NCBI RefSeq assembly: GCF_020873875.1
Contig: NZ_JAHWGU010000006.1
Span: 62,001-126,000 of the forward strand
DNA from: Actinoplanes sp. DH11
GTDB taxonomy: Bacteria > Actinomycetota > Actinomycetes > Mycobacteriales > Micromonosporaceae
Length of the DNA: 64,000 nt
Direction: 5' to 3'
In this document: piece after piece, positions 16,075-25,129 of the stretch
Position numbering within the stretch: position 1 is the first letter of the stretch
How the letters are laid out: every line of letters starts with the position of its first letter
The notes under the pieces: model-generated
What the model was told of the DNA's origin: nothing
The model's database searches: none
What the model saw: only the letters and a program-made list of their open reading frames with translations
Translations under genes and position numbers: made by a program

Positions 16075-17175
16075 ATGACCGAGGGTGCGCTGGCCGGATT
16101 CACCGTGGCGGTGACCGCGGAGAGACGTCGCAGCGAGATGGCGGCGCTGCTGGAACGACGCGGCGCCCGCGTGGTGAGCGCACCGGCGATCACCATCATC
16201 CCGCTTGTCGACGACGACGCGTTGCGGGCGGCCACCGAGGCGTGCATCGGGCTGGAGCCGCACCTCGTGGTCGCCACCACCGGGTTCGGGTTCCGTGGGT
16301 GGCTGGAGGCGGCCGAGGGCTGGGGCCTTGGCGAGCCGCTGCGGGCGGCGCTGCGCAACGCGAAGATCATCGCGCGGGGGCCGAAGCCGTGCGGCGCGAT
16401 CCGTGCGGCCGGGCTCTCCGAGGACTGGGCGGCGAAGACCGAGGCCTCCGAGGAGGTGCTGGAACGGTTGCTCGCCGACGGGGTGTCCGGCCGGCGGATC
16501 GTGGTGCAGGAACACGGCGAGCCGCAGGTCGAGTTCGTGAACGCGCTGCGTACCGCCGGGGCCGCCGTCGTCGAGGTGCCGGTCTACCGGTGGGCGATGC
16601 CGCCGGATGTGGCCCCGGTGCGCCGCCTTGTCGAACAGGTCGCGGCCGGGCAGATCGACGCGGTCACGTTCACCAGCGCGCCCGCGGTCAAGGCGTTCCT
16701 GAAGGTCGCCGAGGACGCCGCGACGGATGTCGGTGCGGCGTTCCACTGCTCCACGCTGGCCGCGTGCGTCGGGCCGGTCACCGCGGCGCCGCTCGTCGAG
16801 CGCGGCATCCCGGTGGTCACGCCGGAACGGTTCCGGCTGGGCGCGCTGATCAAGACGGTCACGGACGAGTTGCCCCGGCGGGCGGTACGGTTGCGGGTGG
16901 CGGGATCGCTTCTGGAGGTACGCGGTCACGCGGTCCTGATCGACGACAACTTCCACGCGCTCGCGCCGGCTGCGATGGCCATCCTGACCGCGCTGGCCCG
17001 CCGGCCCGGTGCTGTCGTGCCGAAGGAAGTGCTGGCCGAGGCGCTGCCCCGGGGCAACGACGGGCACGCGGTGGACGTGGCGGTGGCCCGGCTGCGGGCG
17101 GCGCTCGGTTCCGGCAAGCACATCGAGACGGTGATCAAGCGGGGCTACCGCCTGCGCGTCGACGAAGCCGCCTGA
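16075..17175 (+). CDS. nnaR: HemD-like/winged-helix regulator of nitrate assimilation (NnaR-like)
   Basis: 366 residues. About 1-265 is a uroporphyrinogen-III synthase-like fold (FTVAVTAERRRSEMAALLER; VVATTGFGFRGWLEAAEGWG; VTFTSAPAVKAFLKVAEDAA). About 268-366 is an OmpR-type DNA-binding domain (HALAPAAMAILTALARRPGA; AVDVAVARLRAALGSGKHIE; VIKRGYRLRVDEAA). This architecture is that of Streptomyces NnaR, which works with GlnR on nitrate and nitrite genes. Its place just before chelatase, nasA, nirBD and narK supports the call. GGATGGGGACC precedes the ATG. True HemD activity is not excluded. Confidence 0.85.
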   Translation: MTEGALAGFTVAVTAERRRSEMAALLERRGARVVSAPAITIIPLVDDDALRAATEACIGLEPHLVVATTGFGFRGWLEAAEGWGLGEPLRAALRNAKIIARGPKPCGAIRAAGLSEDWAAKTEASEEVLERLLADGVSGRRIVVQEHGEPQVEFVNALRTAGAAVVEVPVYRWAMPPDVAPVRRLVEQVAAGQIDAVTFTSAPAVKAFLKVAEDAATDVGAAFHCSTLAACVGPVTAAPLVERGIPVVTPERFRLGALIKTVTDELPRRAVRLRVAGSLLEVRGHAVLIDDNFHALAPAAMAILTALARRPGAVVPKEVLAEALPRGNDGHAVDVAVARLRAALGSGKHIETVIKRGYRLRVDEAA

Positions 17176-17231
17176 ACCGGCCCCGACGAAGGCCGTGTGA
17201 ACCGGCGCCGGCGAAACCGCCCGCCCGCCGG

Positions 17232-17336
17232 GGAGCAACGCCGCGTGGAGCAACGCTGCGGGGAGCAACGCTGCGGGGAGCAACGCCGCCCGGAGCAACG
17301 CCGCGTGGAGCAACGCCGCGCGGAGCAACACAGAAC
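17232..17336. repeat. 15-bp tandem array
   Basis: Six full copies and one partial copy of GGAGCAACGC(C/T)GCGN, starting at 17232, 17247, 17262, 17277, 17292 and 17307. It occupies the gap between nnaR and the chelatase gene. Frames through it are low complexity and judged non-coding. Confidence 0.9.
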
Positions 17337-17459
17337 AGAGCCCGAGCAGCGCCGCCGGGTGACAGGAAGCCGCGTGCCTGATGCCTTGCCGGGCCGCTTC
17401 TGCCGCAACCAACCACCCGGTGCGTGCGAGTCGTGCCCGGGCAGAGCTGAGGAGAAGCC

Positions 17460-18152
17460 GTGACCACTCTGATAGCTGTCGCGCACGGAACGCGTTCGCC
17501 GGCCGGGCGCTGGCAGATCCAGGAACTGGCGGCGGCTGTGGCGCGCCGGCGTCCCGGTCTCGACGTGCGGCTGTGCTATGTCGACGTTCAGGAGCCGAAG
17601 GTCGCGGACGTCGTCCCGACAGTGGCGGACGCTGTCGTGGTGCCGTTGCTGTTGTCGTGCGGCTATCACGTGCGGGTCGACATCGCGGACGCCGTGGAAG
17701 GCACGGGTTTCCCGGTGGCGCCGCCGCTCGGGCCGGACGACGTCCTGCTCGACAGCATGATCCGGGATCTGCCGGCGGCCGACGCGGTGGTGCTGGCGGC
17801 GGCCGGTTCGTCGGATCCGCTGTGGCGGGCCGACGTGGCGGGGGTCGCGGCGCGGCTGCCGGGGGGTGCCACGGTCGCCTATACGTCGGGGGACGGGCCA
17901 CGGGTTCCGGAGGTCGTGGCAAGGCTGCGGAGGGACGGTGCCCGGACGGTGGCGGTCGCCGCCTATCTGCTGGCCGACGGCTTGTTCTACCGGTCGTTGC
18001 GCGACGCCGGCGCGGACGCCGTGACACCGCCGCTGTGCCACAACCCGGCGGTCACCGATCTGGTCCTGCGCCGATTCGACGCCGCACGGAAAACAGACGC
18101 CGCGCGACAGACAGATGCCGGGCGGCTCACATTCGCCGGCAGCCCGTTGTAG
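17460..18152 (+). CDS. Sirohydrochlorin chelatase (CbiX/SirB type)
   Basis: 230 residues from a GTG start. Metal-site motifs VAHGTRSPAG at the N-terminus and VPLLLSCGYHVRVDI mark the two-half CbiX fold; the second half has VLAAAGSSDPLW and VAAYLLADGLFYRSL. It would insert iron into sirohydrochlorin to make siroheme for the nitrite reductase encoded downstream. It lies 69 bp upstream of nasA. The C-terminus (DAARKTDAARQTDAGR) is a short repeat, so the last 20 or so residues may be expendable. Confidence 0.88.
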   Translation: MTTLIAVAHGTRSPAGRWQIQELAAAVARRRPGLDVRLCYVDVQEPKVADVVPTVADAVVVPLLLSCGYHVRVDIADAVEGTGFPVAPPLGPDDVLLDSMIRDLPAADAVVLAAAGSSDPLWRADVAGVAARLPGGATVAYTSGDGPRVPEVVARLRRDGARTVAVAAYLLADGLFYRSLRDAGADAVTPPLCHNPAVTDLVLRRFDAARKTDAARQTDAGRLTFAGSPL

Positions 18153-18170
18153 GGAATTGCTGACAACAGC

Positions 18171-18197
18171 GTCACCGTAAGGCGTCTGCGGGGTTAA
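18171..18197 (+). promoter_or_regulatory. Candidate GlnR/NnaR half-sites upstream of nasA
   Basis: GTCAC (18171-18175) and GTTAA (18193-18197) are 22 bp apart, matching the GTNAC half-site register of GlnR boxes. The intermediate GAAAC positions are poor (GCGTC, GCCGA). GAGAGG at 18207-18212 serves the GTG start. Confidence 0.3.
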
Positions 18198-18221
18198 CGG
18201 GCGGCCGAGAGGCTACTCCTT

Positions 18222-20312
18222 GTGACGGCGACCCAGACGCATTGCCCGTACTGCGCCCTGCAGTGCGGCATGACGCTGACACCCGAGATTCCCCGGGTGC
18301 GGCTCGAACCGGCCGATTTCCCGGTCAACCGGGGCGGCCTGTGCGCCAAGGGCTTTTCCGCGGCGGATCTGCTGGACCATCCGGACCGGCTGCTGACGCC
18401 GCTGGTGCGCAAGGAGCCCGGCAACCGGGACAGCCCGCTGCGGGAGGCCTCCTGGGAGGAGGCGTACTCGCTGATCGTGGCCGCGATCGGTAAGAGCCGG
18501 GAGCGGTACGGCAACGACAGCGTCGGCGCCTTCGGCGGCGGGGGACTGACGAACGAGAAAGCGTACGCGCTCGGCAAGTTCGTGCGGGTGGCGCTGCGGT
18601 CGTCGGCGATCGACTACAACGGCCGGTTCTGCATGTCGTCGGCGGCGACGGCGGCGAACCGGTCGCTGGGTGTCGACCGGGGTCTGCCGTTCCCGCTGGC
18701 CGACGTGGCGAAGGCGCGGACCGTGCTGCTGGTCGGCGCGAACCCGGCGGACGCGATGCCGCCGTCCATGCAGTACCTGGACGAGGGCCGGGCGGCCGGT
18801 GCGAAGCACATCGTGGTGGATCCGCGCCGGACCAACACGGCCGCGGGCGCGTACCTGCACCTGCAGCCGTCGCCCGGCACCGACCTGGCCCTGGCGAACG
18901 GGTTGCTGCACATCGCCCTCAAGGAGGGCCTCGTCGATTCGGCGTTCGTCGAGGAGCGGACCGAGGGCTTCGCCGGCGTCCGCGCGGCGGTGAACTCCTA
19001 CTGGCCGGAACGCGTCGAGCGGATCACCGGTGTCCCGGAGGCGCAACTGCGCGAGACCGTACGCCTGCTCGCCACCGAGACGCCCAGCATGATCCTCACC
19101 GCCCGCGGCGCCGAGCAGCACAGCAACGGCACCGACACCGCGCAGGCCTGGCTCAACCTGGCGCTCGCGCTCGGGCTGGTCGGCCGGCCGTTCTCCGGGT
19201 ACGGGACGATCACCGGACAGGGCAACGGGCAGGGCGGCCGTGAGCACGGGCAGAAGGCGGACCAGCTGCCCGGGTACCGGCGGCTCGACGACCCGGCGGC
19301 TCGGGCGCACGTCGCCGGGGTGTGGGGGATCGACCCGGACGAGCTGCCGATGCCGGGGCTCAGCGCCTACGAGATGCTCGACCGGCTCGGCACCGACGGC
19401 GGTGTCCGGGTCCTGATGGTGCTGGCCAGCAACATCGCCGTCTCCGCGCCGCACAGCAACCACGTCATCGAGCGGCTGCGGTCCCTCGACTTCCTGGTCG
19501 TCTCGGACATCTTCGAGTCGGAGACGGCCGCGCTCGCCGACGTCGTCCTGCCGACCGCCCAGTGGGCCGAGGAGGAGGGGACGATGACGAACCTGGAGGG
19601 CCGGGTCCTGCGCCGCCGCCGGGCTCTGCCGCCGCCACCGATGGTCAAGCCGGATCTGACGGTCCTGGCCGACCTGGCCGAGCTGCTGGGTCGCGGCCGG
19701 TTCTTCACCGACGACCCGCGGGCCGTCTTCGACGAGCTGCGCCGGGCCAGTGCCGGTGGCCTCGCCGACTACAACGGCATCACCTGGGAGCGGATCGACG
19801 CCGAGCAGGGCGTCTTCTGGCCCTGCCCGAGCGAGGACCACCCGGGCACCCCGCGGCTGTTCGCCGACGGCTTCCCGCGGCCGGGCGGCCGGGCCAAGTT
19901 CATCCGGGTCGAGCACCGCGACGCGGCGGAGCTTCCGGACACCACGTACCCGTACGTGCTGACCACCGGCCGCAACATGCAGCACTACCAGAGCGGCACG
20001 CAGACCCGGCGGGTGAAGGCGCTCACCGTGGCGTTGCCCGAGCCCCGCGCCGAGATCCACCCCGACCTGGCCCGCCGCCACGGCATCGCCGACGGCGACC
20101 TGGTCGAGCTCCGCAGCCGCCGGGGCGCCGCGACGTTGCGGGCCCGGCTCAGCGACGGCATCCGCCCGGACACGGTGTTCGCGCCGTTCCACTGGCCGGG
20201 CGCCAACGCGCTGACCAACCCGGCTCTCGACCCCCATTCCAAGATGCCCGCTTTCAAGGTGTGCGCGGTGTCCATCGCGCCCGCCGCACCCGAAGGGACG
20301 CAGATTCGATGA
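18222..20312 (+). CDS. nasA: Assimilatory nitrate reductase, molybdopterin catalytic subunit
   Basis: 696 residues. N-terminal [4Fe-4S] cysteines CPYCALQC plus GGLCAKG, then the molybdopterin oxidoreductase domain (SAIDYNGRFCMSSAATAANR; GANPADAMPPSM; GQGNGQGGREHGQKADQLPG) and the C-terminal Mo-bisMGD dinucleotide-binding domain (YPYVLTTGRNMQHYQSGTQT). It reduces nitrate to nitrite in the cytoplasm. It lacks the extra C-terminal Fe-S region of some NasA proteins. Its ATGA overlap with nirB shows tight coupling of nitrate and nitrite reduction. Confidence 0.93.
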   Translation: MTATQTHCPYCALQCGMTLTPEIPRVRLEPADFPVNRGGLCAKGFSAADLLDHPDRLLTPLVRKEPGNRDSPLREASWEEAYSLIVAAIGKSRERYGNDSVGAFGGGGLTNEKAYALGKFVRVALRSSAIDYNGRFCMSSAATAANRSLGVDRGLPFPLADVAKARTVLLVGANPADAMPPSMQYLDEGRAAGAKHIVVDPRRTNTAAGAYLHLQPSPGTDLALANGLLHIALKEGLVDSAFVEERTEGFAGVRAAVNSYWPERVERITGVPEAQLRETVRLLATETPSMILTARGAEQHSNGTDTAQAWLNLALALGLVGRPFSGYGTITGQGNGQGGREHGQKADQLPGYRRLDDPAARAHVAGVWGIDPDELPMPGLSAYEMLDRLGTDGGVRVLMVLASNIAVSAPHSNHVIERLRSLDFLVVSDIFESETAALADVVLPTAQWAEEEGTMTNLEGRVLRRRRALPPPPMVKPDLTVLADLAELLGRGRFFTDDPRAVFDELRRASAGGLADYNGITWERIDAEQGVFWPCPSEDHPGTPRLFADGFPRPGGRAKFIRVEHRDAAELPDTTYPYVLTTGRNMQHYQSGTQTRRVKALTVALPEPRAEIHPDLARRHGIADGDLVELRSRRGAATLRARLSDGIRPDTVFAPFHWPGANALTNPALDPHSKMPAFKVCAVSIAPAAPEGTQIR

Positions 20313-22771
20313 GTCAGCGACTGGTCGTCATCGGCAACGGCATGGCGGGCGCCCGCACGGTCGAGGAGATCCTCGCCCGCAACGGCGACTTCACCGTGAC
20401 GATGTTCGGCGACGAGCCGTACGGCAACTACAACCGGATCATGCTCTCCAACCTGCTGGCCGGGGTGGAGACCGAGGACGGGATCTTCCTGAACGACCTG
20501 GCCTGGTACCAGGAGAACGGGATCACGCTGAACGCCGGCGTGAAGATCCAGCGGATCGACAAGGCGCGCAAGGTCGTCTTCGGGGACGACGGCAGCGAGA
20601 CCCCGTACGACAAGCTGATCATCGCGACCGGCAGCTACGCCTGGACGCCGCCGATCAAGGGGATCCACCACCCGAAGCGCGGCTACCACCAGGGCGTCTT
20701 CGCCTTCCGGACGCTCGACGACACCCGCGCCATGATCCGGTACGCCCGGGACCACGAGCGGGCCGTCGTGATCGGTGGCGGCCTGCTCGGCCTGGAGGCG
20801 GCCCGCGGCCTGCAGAACCACCTGAACCACGTGACCCTGCTGCACGCCATGGGTCACCTGATGAACACCCAGCTGGACGCGAAGGCCGGCTCGATGCTCA
20901 AGGACAGCATCGAGAACAAACTCGGGATCGACGTCATCGTCGACGCGATGACCAGCGAGATCCTCGGCAAGGACCGGGTCACCGGCGTCAAACTGGGCGA
21001 CGGCACGGTCATCGAGTGCGACGTCGTGGTGGTCGCCGCCGGCATCCGGCCGAACACCCAGGTCGCCGCGGACAGCGAGCTCCCGGTCGAGCGCGGCATC
21101 GTGGTCGACGACCAGATGCGGGTGCGGGGCGAGTCCGACGTCTACGCGGTGGGGGAGTGCGCGCAGCACCGGGGAGAGATGTACGGCCTGGTCGCGCCGC
21201 TGTGGGACCAGGCGAAGGTGCTCGCCGACCACATCACCGGCCGGGACCTCGACGCCGCGTACACCGGCTCGAAGATCTCCACCAAGCTCAAGGTCGCCGG
21301 CATCGACGTCGCCTCGATGGGCTTGAAGGAGCCCGCGACCGACGAGGACGAGGTGATCGTCTACAGCGAGCCGCGCAAGGGCGTGTACAAGCAGATCATC
21401 ATCCGGGACGGCGTGCTGGTCGGCGCCACCCTGGTCGGTGACAACCGCAAGGCCGCCGGCCTGATCCAGGCGTTCGACCGGGGCATGGCGCTGCCGGAGG
21501 AGCGGGCCGAGCTGCTCTTCGACATCGGCGGGCCGGCCGGCGAGGTGGCGCCCGCGGACATGCCGGACGACGCGCAGGTCTGCAACTGCAACGGCGTCAG
21601 CAAGGGCGCCATCTGCGGTGCCGTCAGCGCCGGCTGCAAGACGGTCGGCGGAGTGATGGACAAGACCAGGGCCGGTAAGGGCTGCGGGACCTGCAAGCCG
21701 CTGGTGCAGCGGATCGTCGAATGGGCCGCCGGTGGCGAGGTCGAGGAGGACCCGGCCGCGTCCTGGTACGTACCCGGTGTGCCGATGCCGAAGCCGGAGC
21801 TGATGGCCGCGATCCGCAAGTACGAGCTGAAGAGCGTCTCGTCGGTCTTCGACAAGCTGGTGCCGGGTGGCGAGCACGACGCCAAGAGCAAGATGGGCCT
21901 GGCCTCGCTGCTGAAGATGATGTGGGCGGACGAGTACGTCGACGAGCGCGACGCCCGGTTCATCAACGACCGGGTGCACGGCAACATCCAGCGTGACGGC
22001 ACGTTCTCGGTGGTGCCGCAGATGAAGGGCGGCGTCACCTCCCCGGCCCAGCTGCGCAAGATCGCGGACGTGGCGGAGAAGTACGACGTGCCGATGGTGA
22101 AGCTCACCGGTGGACAGCGGATCGACCTGCTCGGCGTGCCGAAGGAGAAGCTGCCGGCGATCTGGGCGGACCTGGACATGCCGTCCGGGTACGCGTACGC
22201 CAAGAGCTTCCGGACCGTGAAGACGTGCGTCGGCTCGGACTTCTGCCGCTTCGGTGTCGGCGACTCCACGGCGCTCGGCATCGCGCTGGAGGAGCGGTAC
22301 CAGGGTCTCGAGGGCCCCGGCAAGATGAAGCTCGCCGTCACCGGCTGCCCGCGCAACTGCGCCGAGGCGTACTGCAAGGACCTGGGTGTCGTCGCCATCG
22401 ACGGCGGCAAGTGGGAGATCTACGTCGGCGGCGCGGCCGGCGCCCACATCCGCAAGGGCGACTTGCTCACCACGGTCGGCACGGCCGAAGAAGTGATCCG
22501 CCTGACCGGCCGGTTCCTGCAGTACTACCGGGAGAACGCGAACTGGCTGGAACGCACCTACACGTTCGTGCCGCGGATCGGCATCGACCGGATCCGGGAG
22601 ATCGTCGTCGACGACGCGGACGGCGTCGCCGCCGACCTGGACGCGGCCGTCGAGGAGGCCGTGCAGGCCTACAAGGACCCCTGGAAGGAGCGGGCCGAAC
22701 CGGCCACGCCCGGCCAGTTCCGTACCTCCCTTCCCCTGACCGTCCTCCCGCAGGTTCCGGTGCGCTCATGA
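20309..22771 (+). CDS. nirB: Nitrite reductase large subunit
   Basis: 820 residues, usual NirB length. FAD/NAD(P)-binding N-terminus (LVVIGNGMAGARTVEEILAR; AVVIGGGLLGLEAARGL), then a BFD-like [2Fe-2S] domain (CNCNGVSKGAICGAVSAGCK with CGTCKPL), then the siroheme/[4Fe-4S] domain with TCVGSDFCRFGVGDS and TGCPRNCAEAYCKD cysteines. It reduces nitrite to ammonium with NAD(P)H. The start is the ATG overlapping the nasA stop; a long in-frame extension upstream is only the shadow of nasA. Confidence 0.95.
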   Translation: MSQRLVVIGNGMAGARTVEEILARNGDFTVTMFGDEPYGNYNRIMLSNLLAGVETEDGIFLNDLAWYQENGITLNAGVKIQRIDKARKVVFGDDGSETPYDKLIIATGSYAWTPPIKGIHHPKRGYHQGVFAFRTLDDTRAMIRYARDHERAVVIGGGLLGLEAARGLQNHLNHVTLLHAMGHLMNTQLDAKAGSMLKDSIENKLGIDVIVDAMTSEILGKDRVTGVKLGDGTVIECDVVVVAAGIRPNTQVAADSELPVERGIVVDDQMRVRGESDVYAVGECAQHRGEMYGLVAPLWDQAKVLADHITGRDLDAAYTGSKISTKLKVAGIDVASMGLKEPATDEDEVIVYSEPRKGVYKQIIIRDGVLVGATLVGDNRKAAGLIQAFDRGMALPEERAELLFDIGGPAGEVAPADMPDDAQVCNCNGVSKGAICGAVSAGCKTVGGVMDKTRAGKGCGTCKPLVQRIVEWAAGGEVEEDPAASWYVPGVPMPKPELMAAIRKYELKSVSSVFDKLVPGGEHDAKSKMGLASLLKMMWADEYVDERDARFINDRVHGNIQRDGTFSVVPQMKGGVTSPAQLRKIADVAEKYDVPMVKLTGGQRIDLLGVPKEKLPAIWADLDMPSGYAYAKSFRTVKTCVGSDFCRFGVGDSTALGIALEERYQGLEGPGKMKLAVTGCPRNCAEAYCKDLGVVAIDGGKWEIYVGGAAGAHIRKGDLLTTVGTAEEVIRLTGRFLQYYRENANWLERTYTFVPRIGIDRIREIVVDDADGVAADLDAAVEEAVQAYKDPWKERAEPATPGQFRTSLPLTVLPQVPVRS

Positions 22772-23097
22772 CCCTCTCGACCTCTGCCTCCTCTAACACC
22801 CGGACCGTCCTCGGCCCGCTCGCCGACATCCCGCCCGGCGAGGGGCGCTCCTACGTCGTCGGCGGCGAGACGATCGCGGTCTTCCACCTGCGGGACGGCT
22901 CGCTGCGCGCCGTCTCGGCGGTCTGCCCGCACAAGGGCGGCCCGCTGGCGGACGGCCAGATCGACAACCGGGTCGTCGTCTGCCCGCTGCACCTCAACGC
23001 ATGGGACCTCGCCACCGGGTGTTCCCAGTCCGGCCAACCACCGATCGACGTCTACCCGGTGCGGGCCGACGGCGATCTGATCGTTCTGGGAGATTGA
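22768..23097 (+). CDS. nirD: Nitrite reductase small subunit, Rieske type
   Basis: 109 residues with a complete Rieske motif: CPHKGG and CPLHLNAWDL, so all four [2Fe-2S] ligands (two Cys, two His) are present, unlike E. coli NirD which lacks them. It partners NirB. ATGA overlap with nirB and a 1-bp gap to narK show a single transcript. Confidence 0.93.
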   Translation: MTLSTSASSNTRTVLGPLADIPPGEGRSYVVGGETIAVFHLRDGSLRAVSAVCPHKGGPLADGQIDNRVVVCPLHLNAWDLATGCSQSGQPPIDVYPVRADGDLIVLGD

Positions 23098-23098
23098 C

Positions 23099-24433
23099 AT
23101 GACAGCTGTACTGGAACGCCCGGCAGCCAAGAGTCTCGGCGGCCACTGGATCGACGACTGGCGGCCCGAGGACCGGGACTTCTGGGACAACGGCGGCTCC
23201 GCCATCGCCAAGCGCAACCTGATCATCTCGATCTTCTCGGAACACATCGGCTTCTCGGTGTGGACGCTCTGGTCGGTGCTGGTGCTCTTCCTCGGCCCCC
23301 AGTACGGCATCGACCCGGCGCAGAAGTTCCTGCTCACCGCCGTGCCGGCTCTGGTCGGGGCGGCACTGCGGATCCCGTACACCTTCGCCGTGGCCCGTTT
23401 CGGTGGCCGCAACTGGACCATCATCAGCGCGTCCCTGCTGCTCGTGCCGTCGATCGCGGCCGCCGTCCTGATCGAACCCGGTGTCTCCTTCTCCACCCTG
23501 CTGATCCTCGGCGCGCTCGCCGGTGTCGGCGGCGGCAACTTCGCCTCCTCGATGGCGAACATCAACGCGTTCTACCCGGACCGGCTCAAGGGCTGGGCGC
23601 TCGGCATCAACGCCGGTGGCGGCAACCTCGGCGTCGCGGTCGCGCAACTGGTCGGCCTCTTCGTGCTGGCGACGTTCGGCGCCGGCTCGCCGGGCATCGT
23701 GGCCGGCATCTACATCCCGTTCATCGTGATCGCGGCCGTCGCCTCGGCGCTCTGGATGGACAACCTGAGCCAGGCGCGCAACGAGAAGCGGGGCATGCGC
23801 GACGCCGCCAAGGAGTCGCACACCTGGGTGATGTCCCTGCTCTACATCGGTACGTTCGGCTCGTTCATCGGCTTCGGGTTCGCCTTCGGCCAGGTGCTCC
23901 AGGTGCAGTTCGCCGAGCAGTTCGACACCCCGATCAAGGCGGCCTACCTGACCTTCCTCGGCCCGCTGCTGGGCTCGCTGATCCGCCCGCTCGGCGGCGC
24001 CCTCGCCGACCGGCTCGGCGGCGCCCGGGTCACCTTCGCCAACTTCATCGCGATGGCCGTCGGCGCCTCGATCGTGCTGGTGGCGTCACAGCAGCGGTCG
24101 CTGCCGCTCTACCTGCTCGGCTTCATCTCACTGTTCATCCTCAGCGGACTCGGCAACGGGTCCACGTACAAGATGATCCCGGCGATCTTCCGCCAGAAGT
24201 ACGCCGGCGACGAGCACCAGGCGCGCCGCATCTCCGGCGCCGTCATCGGCATCGCCGGCGCGATCGGCGCGGTCGGCGGCGTCCTGGTCAACCTGGCGTT
24301 CCGCCAGTCGTTCCTGACCTACCGCGACGCCGACGCCGCGTACATCGCCTTCATCGCCTTCTACGCCCTCTGCGTGCTGGTCACCTGGGCGGTCTACCTG
24401 CGCCCGGCGGCCCGGACCAGGATCGCCGTCTGA
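23099..24433 (+). CDS. narK: Nitrate/nitrite MFS transporter
   Basis: 444 residues with about 12 membrane helices. Nitrate signature stretches are present: GALAGVGGGNFASSMANINAF with YPDRLKGWALGINAGGGNLG, and later LSGLGNGSTYKMIPAIF with GAVIGIAGAIGAVGGVLVNL. The N-terminal extension (HWIDDWRPEDRDFWDNGGSA) is typical of actinobacterial NarK/NasA porters. It imports nitrate or exchanges nitrite for the NasA-NirBD pathway. It is the last gene of the operon. Confidence 0.92.
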   Translation: MTAVLERPAAKSLGGHWIDDWRPEDRDFWDNGGSAIAKRNLIISIFSEHIGFSVWTLWSVLVLFLGPQYGIDPAQKFLLTAVPALVGAALRIPYTFAVARFGGRNWTIISASLLLVPSIAAAVLIEPGVSFSTLLILGALAGVGGGNFASSMANINAFYPDRLKGWALGINAGGGNLGVAVAQLVGLFVLATFGAGSPGIVAGIYIPFIVIAAVASALWMDNLSQARNEKRGMRDAAKESHTWVMSLLYIGTFGSFIGFGFAFGQVLQVQFAEQFDTPIKAAYLTFLGPLLGSLIRPLGGALADRLGGARVTFANFIAMAVGASIVLVASQQRSLPLYLLGFISLFILSGLGNGSTYKMIPAIFRQKYAGDEHQARRISGAVIGIAGAIGAVGGVLVNLAFRQSFLTYRDADAAYIAFIAFYALCVLVTWAVYLRPAARTRIAV

Positions 24434-24556
24434 GATCTTCGGGCGCTCTGGTACGGGCAATCGCCCACCGTGGCTCCGCAGGAGGGAACCGGCCGCTCCG
24501 CAAGCAAGGGCATCGCAGAATCACCCGATCGTGATCGCGGTGTCGGCCGTCCCGGG

Positions 24557-24611
24557 TCGGACAAGATCATATGCTGCTGCTTGTCCGAAAAAGCCCTTTC
24601 TTGTGGAAAGG
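24557..24611 (+). promoter_or_regulatory. Inverted repeat and RBS-covering hairpin in a 5' leader
   Basis: TCGGACAAG (24557-24565) and CTTGTCCGA (24580-24588) form a perfect 9-bp inverted repeat around 14 nt. Just downstream, CCTTTC (24595-24600) can pair with GAAAGG (24606-24611), and that GAAAGG is the ribosome-binding site of the gene at 24618. A leader that hides its own ribosome-binding site is possible. Confidence 0.45.
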
Positions 24612-24617
24612 TGACCC

Positions 24618-25028
24618 ATGAACAAGTTGACGCGCACGCTCGTGATGACGGGCGTGGCGGTCGCCACCGGCGCAACAATGGCCGCTGGCCCCGCAACCGC
24701 ATCGACCACCTCGACCGCCCGCCCGGCCGCACCGCAACAGGCCGAGTCCGGCAAGTCCACGGCCCAGAAACAGGACCACCGCGGCCGCGACCGGATCATC
24801 GACACCTTCCGCAGCCCGCGGACCTGCCACAAGGTGGGCCGGATGGGCGTCTGGCAGGACCGCTGGGAGCGCTACCGGTGCTTCCCGGTGCGCAGCTTCC
24901 ACCGCGGTGGGTGGGCGCTCAAGGTCTACTACGGCTGGGACGGCGGCCACCACGGCCACCACGGTCACGGCGGCCCCGACTTCCGCGACCACGACCTCCA
25001 GCACAACGGCGGCAACTGGAAGAAGTGA
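24618..25028 (+). CDS. Secreted small His-rich protein
   Basis: 136 residues. A clear signal peptide (TRTLVMTGVAVATGATMAAG then PATAS) leaves about 107 mature residues. These have a two-cysteine core (RTCHKVGRMGVWQDRWERYR with CFPVRSF), aromatic strands (GWALKVYYGWDGG) and a His/Gly tail (HHGHHGHGG). The cysteines likely form a disulfide outside the cell, and the His cluster could bind metal. GAAAGG lies 6 nt before the ATG. No family is recognised. It follows the nitrate operon but has its own leader. Confidence 0.8.
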   Translation: MNKLTRTLVMTGVAVATGATMAAGPATASTTSTARPAAPQQAESGKSTAQKQDHRGRDRIIDTFRSPRTCHKVGRMGVWQDRWERYRCFPVRSFHRGGWALKVYYGWDGGHHGHHGHGGPDFRDHDLQHNGGNWKK

Positions 25029-25062
25029 CCGCAGGCCCCCGACCAGGGAGCCATCACTCGGC

Positions 25063-25099
25063 TGAGGGCCGCACCCGCTTCGTGGGGGTGCGGCCCTCA
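25063..25099 (+). terminator. Strong hairpin terminator
   Basis: Perfect 14-bp stem: TGAGGGCCGCACCC (25063-25076) with GGGTGCGGCCCTCA (25086-25099), 9-nt loop, 34 bp after the stop of the secreted His-rich protein. Confidence 0.85.
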
Positions 25100-25129
25100 C
25101 CGCGTCCCACCGCAGAGCATGGCCGCGGC

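Noticed and set aside
17197..17463. Frame across the 15-bp array before the chelatase
   Set aside because: It consists of repeated charged units and has no domain; the array is intergenic.
20309..22771. NirB N-terminal extension back to 19322
   Set aside because: The upstream part is out-of-frame nasA sequence. The ATGA junction at 20309 and the GNGMAG Rossmann start define the real N-terminus.
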